NCBI RefSeq assembly: GCF_001982635.1
Contig: NZ_MKFI01000012.1
Span: 116,788 to 180,787, forward strand
From: Bradyrhizobium mercantei
Lineage (GTDB): Bacteria > Pseudomonadota > Alphaproteobacteria > Rhizobiales > Xanthobacteraceae
Reading direction: 5' to 3'
Length of the DNA: 64,000 nt
Within the stretch, counting starts at the first letter, position 1, and each line of letters begins with the position of its first letter. The position numbers and the translations under genes were made by a program. This document shows, in pieces, positions 60,371 to 64,000 of the stretch. The notes under the pieces are model-generated. The model made no database searches. It was not told the DNA's origin and saw only the letters and a program-made list of their open reading frames with translations.

Positions 60371-62215
60371 ATGCCCGCCTATCGCTCCCGCACCACCACC
60401 CACGGCCGCAACATGGCGGGTGCACGCGGCCTCTGGCGCGCCACCGGCATGAAGAACGAGGATTTCGGCAAGCCGATCATCGCGGTGGTCAATTCCTTCA
60501 CCCAATTCGTGCCCGGCCACGTCCATTTGCAGAATCTCGGCCAGCTGGTCGCGCGCGAGATCGAGAAGGCCGGCGGCGTCGCCAAGGAATTCAACACGAT
60601 TGCGGTCGACGACGGCATCGCCATGGGCCATGACGGCATGCTCTACAGCCTGCCCTCGCGCGAGCTGATCGCCGACAGCGTCGAGTACATGGTCAACGCG
60701 CATTGCGCCGACGCGATGGTCTGCATCTCCAACTGCGACAAGATCACGCCCGGCATGCTGATGGCGACGCTGCGCCTCAACATCCCGACCGTGTTCGTCT
60801 CGGGCGGCCCGATGGAATCGGGCAAGATCCTGCTCAAGGGCAAGAAGCGCGCGGTCGACCTGATCGACGCGATGGTCGCGGCCGCCGACTCCAACGTGTC
60901 GGACGAAGACGTCGAGGTGATCGAGCGCTCGGCCTGTCCGACCTGCGGCTCCTGCTCCGGCATGTTCACCGCGAATTCGATGAACTGCCTGACCGAGGCG
61001 CTCGGCCTGGCGCTGCCCGGCAACGGCTCGGTGCTGGCGACCCATGCCGACCGCAAGAGCCTGTTCGTCGAGGCCGGCCACCTGATCGTCGATCTCGCCC
61101 GCCGCTATTACGAGCAGGACGACGCCAAGGTGCTGCCGCGCAACATCGCGAACTTCAAGTCGTTCGAGAACGCGATGACGCTCGACATCGCGATGGGCGG
61201 CTCGACCAACACCGTGCTGCATCTGCTCGCCGCCGCGCGCGAGGGCGAGGTGCCGTTCACGATGGCCGACATCGACCGTCTGTCGCGCAAGGTGCCGGTG
61301 CTCTGCAAGGTCGCGCCCTCGGTGCAGGACGTCCACATGGAGGACGTGCATCACGCCGGCGGCATCATGGCGATCCTCGGCGAACTCGACCGCGCCAGGC
61401 TGCTCACGACCGACGGCCCGACCGTGCACGCCGCGACGCTCGACGACGCGTTGAACCGCTGGGACGTGGTGCGGACCACGAGCGACAAGGTGCGCAACTT
61501 CTATCGCGCAGCTCCCGGCGGCGTGCCGACCCAGGAAGCCTTCAGCCAGGACCGCCGCTTCGACGAGGTCGACGTCGACCGCGAAGGCGGCGTCATCCGC
61601 GACGCCGCGCACGCCTATTCCAGGGACGGCGGCCTCGCCGTGCTGTTCGGCAATCTCGCCGAAGACGGCTGCATCGTGAAGACCGCCGGCGTCGATCAGA
61701 GCATCCTGAAGTTCTCCGGGCCGGCCCGCATCTTCGAGAGCCAGGACGCCTCGGTCGACGCCATCCTCACCAACAAGGTGAAGGCCGGCGATGTCGTGCT
61801 GATCCGCTATGAAGGTCCGCGCGGCGGCCCGGGCATGCAGGAGATGCTCTACCCGACCAGCTATCTGAAGTCGAAGGGGCTCGGAAAGGCCTGTGCGCTG
61901 ATCACCGACGGCCGCTTCTCCGGCGGATCGTCGGGCCTGTCGATCGGCCACGTCTCGCCGGAAGCCGCCGAAGGCGGCCTGATCGGCCTGGTCGAGGAAG
62001 GCGACATCATCGAGTTCGACATCCCGAACCGCAAGGTCAACCTCAAGGTCGATGACGCCGAGCTCAAGCGCCGTCGCGCAGCGATGGAAGCCAAGGGCAA
62101 TGCGGCATGGAAGCCGGCGGCGCCGCGCAAGCGCGCCGTCTCGACCGCGCTGAAGGCCTATGCGGCATTCGCCAGCAGCGCCGCGAAGGGTGCGGTGCGC
62201 ATCCTGCCGGAGTGA
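60371..62215 (+). CDS. ilvD: Dihydroxy-acid dehydratase
   Basis: The iron-sulfur enzyme of isoleucine, valine and CoA/pantothenate synthesis, converting 2,3-dihydroxy acids to 2-oxo acids. Seen: SNCDKITPGM (about Cys 122), SACPTCGSCSGMFTANSMNCLTEALG (about Cys 195), and the C-terminal DGRFSGGSSGLSIGHVSPEAAEGG. ATG 60371 (MPAYRSRTTTHGRNMAG) is the family's usual beginning; an upstream ATG at 60347 is in frame. 614 residues, normal. Confidence 0.97.
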   Translation: MPAYRSRTTTHGRNMAGARGLWRATGMKNEDFGKPIIAVVNSFTQFVPGHVHLQNLGQLVAREIEKAGGVAKEFNTIAVDDGIAMGHDGMLYSLPSRELIADSVEYMVNAHCADAMVCISNCDKITPGMLMATLRLNIPTVFVSGGPMESGKILLKGKKRAVDLIDAMVAAADSNVSDEDVEVIERSACPTCGSCSGMFTANSMNCLTEALGLALPGNGSVLATHADRKSLFVEAGHLIVDLARRYYEQDDAKVLPRNIANFKSFENAMTLDIAMGGSTNTVLHLLAAAREGEVPFTMADIDRLSRKVPVLCKVAPSVQDVHMEDVHHAGGIMAILGELDRARLLTTDGPTVHAATLDDALNRWDVVRTTSDKVRNFYRAAPGGVPTQEAFSQDRRFDEVDVDREGGVIRDAAHAYSRDGGLAVLFGNLAEDGCIVKTAGVDQSILKFSGPARIFESQDASVDAILTNKVKAGDVVLIRYEGPRGGPGMQEMLYPTSYLKSKGLGKACALITDGRFSGGSSGLSIGHVSPEAAEGGLIGLVEEGDIIEFDIPNRKVNLKVDDAELKRRRAAMEAKGNAAWKPAAPRKRAVSTALKAYAAFASSAAKGAVRILPE

Positions 62216-62250
62216 TACGCTCGACGTTATCCGGGGCGCCGTAGCTTTCC

Positions 62251-62374
62251 CTTACCTCTCCCCAGCGGGGAGAGGTCGATTTGCGCAGCAAATCGGGTGA
62301 GGGGCCGCAGCTCATCGGAGAGATCGTAACCCCTCACCCGGCGCTACGCGCCGACCTCTCCCAAGGGAGAGGTG
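62251..62374. repeat. Palindromic GC-rich repeat element
   Basis: Left arm TTACCTCTCCCC...GGGGAGAGGTCGATTTGCGCAGCAAATCGGGTGAGGGG and right arm CCCCTCACCCG...CGACCTCTCCCAAGGGAGAGGTGA. Same family as at 34690 and 58575; convergent with ilvD and the small protein gene at 62414. Confidence 0.8.
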
Positions 62375-62413
62375 ATTTTCGATGCCAATCGAGTGTGCTC
62401 GCGCGCGAACGCG

Positions 62414-62629
62414 TCAGCTCACGTGCAAGTCAGCCGCCTCGATCCGGATGCGGTCGGCATGCAGTGACCAGTCGCACAGGGATTGTTCCTGACAGAATTT
62501 GACCTTGGCCATCTCGGTCGCCTGGCCTTCGCTCAAAGCGTCGATCTCGAGCGCACCCTGGCAGACCTCGCGCTGGCGGCCATTGCCGCCGAGCACGTCC
62601 TTCATGAAATGAACGACGAAGCGTGACAT
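62414..62629 (-). CDS. Small unknown protein
   Basis: A 71-residue soluble protein starting MSRFVVHFMKDVLGGNG and ending SLCDWSLHADRIRIEAADLHV. A strong ribosome site (GGGGAGGG) lies 5 bases before ATG 62629. It contains two cysteines (one in VCQGAL, one in SLCDW) and no membrane segment. I do not recognise a family. The strong ribosome site argues that it is real. Confidence 0.6.
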   Translation of the reverse strand: MSRFVVHFMKDVLGGNGRQREVCQGALEIDALSEGQATEMAKVKFCQEQSLCDWSLHADRIRIEAADLHVS

Positions 62630-62742
62630 GGAACCCTCCCCGCTGGACCGGAAGAGCCGGGAGTACCGCTTTAGCACTAATGCGAAATGGGGGTGAGTTA
62701 ATTCGGCGCCCGCGGCTGCGGCGCTTCGTCAGCAGTGGAAAA

Positions 62743-62850
62743 CTAGGCGCCGGCCTGCGGCAGGCTGGCGGCAGCGATCGCGACGATCTGCGCAAGACGG
62801 CGGCCGATCTTCGCGGGCGCGTTGCGGAGCAATGACTGGACCTGTCGCAT
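62743..62850 (-). CDS. Possible 35-aa small protein
   Basis: ATG 62850, with GGAAGGAAG upstream, opens a 35-codon frame (MRQVQSLLRNAPAKIGRRL...) that ends at TAG 62743. It is a basic N-terminal stretch followed by IVAIAAASLPQAG, which could be amphipathic or a weak membrane segment. Too short to trust without homology. Confidence 0.3.
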   Translation of the reverse strand: MRQVQSLLRNAPAKIGRRLAQIVAIAAASLPQAGA

Positions 62851-63060
62851 GACACATCTTCCTTCCGGGCCCGGAATGGCCAGGCACACGGGGAAGATGG
62901 CGATATCGGGCTAAGCCGTCGATATCTCAGGGAAAATAACAACGGGCACGTTGCGGGGCGGTTGTTTGACAGTGGATTTGTTGTCTCGATTGACGCCTCA
63001 ACGACGGAGATTTTCTCCGGCGTTTTTGGGACCGCGGCCTCATGCTTCGCGCCTTGCTGG

Positions 63061-63252
63061 CGAGGGACGCACAAACGGTAGGGTTCCCTCCCCCCTTGCG
63101 GGGGAGGGTTAGGGAGAGGGGTACCACACGGCGCACGCTCTCCACTTTGCGTTCGAAGCGCCGCGGGCTCCGAATTGCGACGGTCGTGCCGTCGTCAATC
63201 GTCTCGCCCGGGGCCACCCCTCTCCCCACCCTCTCCCGCAAGGAGAGAGGGA
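63061..63252. repeat. Duplicated accessory repeat element, copy 1
   Basis: Starts GAGGGACGCACAAACGGTAG and contains CCCTCCCCCCTTGCGGGGGAGGG near its left end and CACCCCTCTCCCCACCCTCTCCCGC at its right. Almost the same sequence recurs in direct orientation at 63534-63712. Confidence 0.75.
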
Positions 63253-63267
63253 GCCTGGCCAGCGTGC

Positions 63268-63435
63268 TCACCTGACACAGCGGCTGAATTTCGACTTCAA
63301 CTCCCCCGGCATAAACCCGAACATCTTCTCGAGCCGCTTCGCATACATCGGCCACACCTCGGGATCGATAAGGCAACGCAGGACGTCGAAGCAATTTCGG
63401 AATATTGGAAATGTATCCCCGAGTTGCCCGACGCG
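63268..63435 (-). pseudogene. Remnant of a C-terminal coding segment
   Basis: On the minus strand, an open stretch of 55 codons bounded by an in-frame stop upstream (63436-63438) ends at TGA 63268. Its sequence looks protein-like (FRNCFDVLRCLIDPEVWPMYAKRLEKMFGFMPGELKSKF). No start, ribosome site or rest of the gene is present, so it is probably the tail of a destroyed gene. The two copies of the repeat element flank it. Confidence 0.4.
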
Positions 63436-63533
63436 TCAAGTTGCCTGACCGAACGCCGGCGACCGCCGGCTCCTTTGCATGGGGTTGTTTTTCGATTTTT
63501 TGGCTGCGTGCCGCTGAGGCCCGCCTCCCTAGT

Positions 63534-63712
63534 GAGGGACGCACCAACGGCAGGGTTCCCTCCCCCCTTGCGGGGGAGGGTTAGGGAGAGGGGGGCCGCA
63601 CGGCGCACTCTCTCTATGGGCTCCGACGACGCGCGATCGGGATTGCGACAGCGGTGCATTCATCGACGCTCTCGCCCGGGGCTACCCCTCTCCCCACCCT
63701 CTCCCGCTGTTC
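63534..63712. repeat. Duplicated accessory repeat element, copy 2
   Basis: Starts GAGGGACGCACCAACGGCAG and carries the same CCCTCCCCCCTTGCGGGGGAGGG core and CTACCCCTCTCCCCACCCTCTCCCGC right end as copy 1 at 63061. The match is lost near 63711, shortly before the transposase region, so the insertion may have disturbed its right end. Confidence 0.75.
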
Positions 63713-63735
63713 AGACCGGGGAGATGGTGGACGGG

Positions 63736-64000
63736 TGTTCGGAGACATCGTGGACACTTTCGACAGCAAAATATGGAGGCTGTCGGATGCCGTTCCGCGA
63801 GGTGTCCCGGATGGACGAGCGATTGGAGTTTGTGATGCTGGCTTCGGTCGAAGGAGCCAACGTTCGGCAGCTGTGCCGCCGGTTCGGCGTCAGTCCGACG
63901 ACCGGCTACAAGTGGCTGGAGCGTTGGCAGCTTGACGGGATGGTTGGACTGCAGGAGCGATCGCGTCGGCCGCAGAACTCACCTGCGCGCAGCACCGCGG
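63736..64000 (+). mobile_element. IS481-type insertion sequence, left part (cut by window end)
   Basis: A likely left end near 63736 (TGTTCGGAGACATCGTGGAC) precedes a transposase gene. The element continues past the window. The exact end and the target duplication cannot be set from this side alone. Confidence 0.65.
63787..64000 (+). CDS. IS481-type transposase, N-terminal fragment (3' end outside window)
   Basis: ATG 63787 opens MPFREVSRMDERLEFVML, then a helix-turn-helix (VRQLCRRFGVSPTTGYKWLERW, about 26-47) and GLQERSRRPQNSP, the beginning of the linker that precedes the DDE domain in IS481/IS3-like transposases. Only the DNA-binding part is visible (71 codons), so activity cannot be judged. 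Confidence 0.8.
   Translation, partial: MPFREVSRMDERLEFVMLASVEGANVRQLCRRFGVSPTTGYKWLERWQLDGMVGLQERSRRPQNSPARSTA

Noticed and set aside
60191..61951. Open frame of 586 codons on the minus strand
   Set aside because: It is antisense to ilvD, whose cysteine motifs are plain on the other strand.
62927..63547. 206-codon frame in the repeat region
   Set aside because: It runs through both repeat copies, has no family-like sequence and no ribosome site; the protein-like stretch lies in a different frame (63268-63435).

Overview
The window is high-GC chromosomal DNA with dense, mostly operonic genes. It looks like an alphaproteobacterium of the Nitrobacteraceae, most likely Bradyrhizobium or a close relative. 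This is inferred from gene content (red-type CbbLS with CbbX, ChvE/GguAB, cobalt-dependent B12 genes with bluB and cbtBA, many CaiB-type CoA transferases and Leu/Ile/Val-type binding proteins) and from the many GC-rich palindromic intergenic repeats typical of that group. No rRNA, tRNA or CRISPR array was seen.

Layout. 1-5432: late cobalamin synthesis and cobalt uptake (cobQ fragment, cobC, cobD/cbiB, cobP, bluB, an unknown 110-aa protein, cbtB, cbtA). 5458-11699: a five-gene minus-strand operon (two CaiB/BaiF CoA transferases, a binding protein, a DsbA-like isomerase, a GST) with a divergent LysR gene. 11799-16447: a LacI-type regulator, a cupin, a Baeyer-Villiger monooxygenase and a binding protein, linked by LacI-type operators. 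16460-22392: a DUF4336-like protein, a repeat region, an inositol-monophosphatase-family enzyme and the chvE-gguA-gguB sugar transporter. 22979-32803: the Calvin-cycle operon cbbF-P-T-A-L-S-X-Y with divergent cbbR, followed by a hybrid histidine kinase (to 34645). 34858-38953: an NTF2-like protein, a TetR regulator and an EmrAB-type efflux pair.

39012-50102 is a catabolic region: an aryl-CoA ligase, an arylformamidase-like hydrolase, a MarR regulator, a binding protein, a cupin, a flavin monooxygenase, RidA, an enoyl-CoA hydratase, an SDR and a 771-aa monooxygenase/Old Yellow Enzyme fusion. The composition fits the aerobic 2-aminobenzoyl-CoA (anthranilate) or salicylyl-CoA route. Four matching 22-bp palindromes suggest that one MarR protein controls it. 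50423-57442 is a ribose/xylose-type ABC operon with a permease fused to an SMP-30-like beta-propeller, plus a second SMP-30 gene; a LysR gene lies divergent. 58756-62629: an SDR, a carboxymuconolactone-decarboxylase-family protein, ilvD and a small conserved-looking protein. 62700-64000 is a degraded accessory zone: a possible small ORF, a duplicated repeat element, a gene remnant and the start of an IS481-type transposase cut by the window edge.

The main candidates for something less described are the permease-SMP-30 transporter operon, the LacI-linked monooxygenase/cupin regulon, and the CoA-transferase/GST/isomerase operon, whose substrate cannot be read from sequence. All functions are read by eye from motifs; no database search was run.
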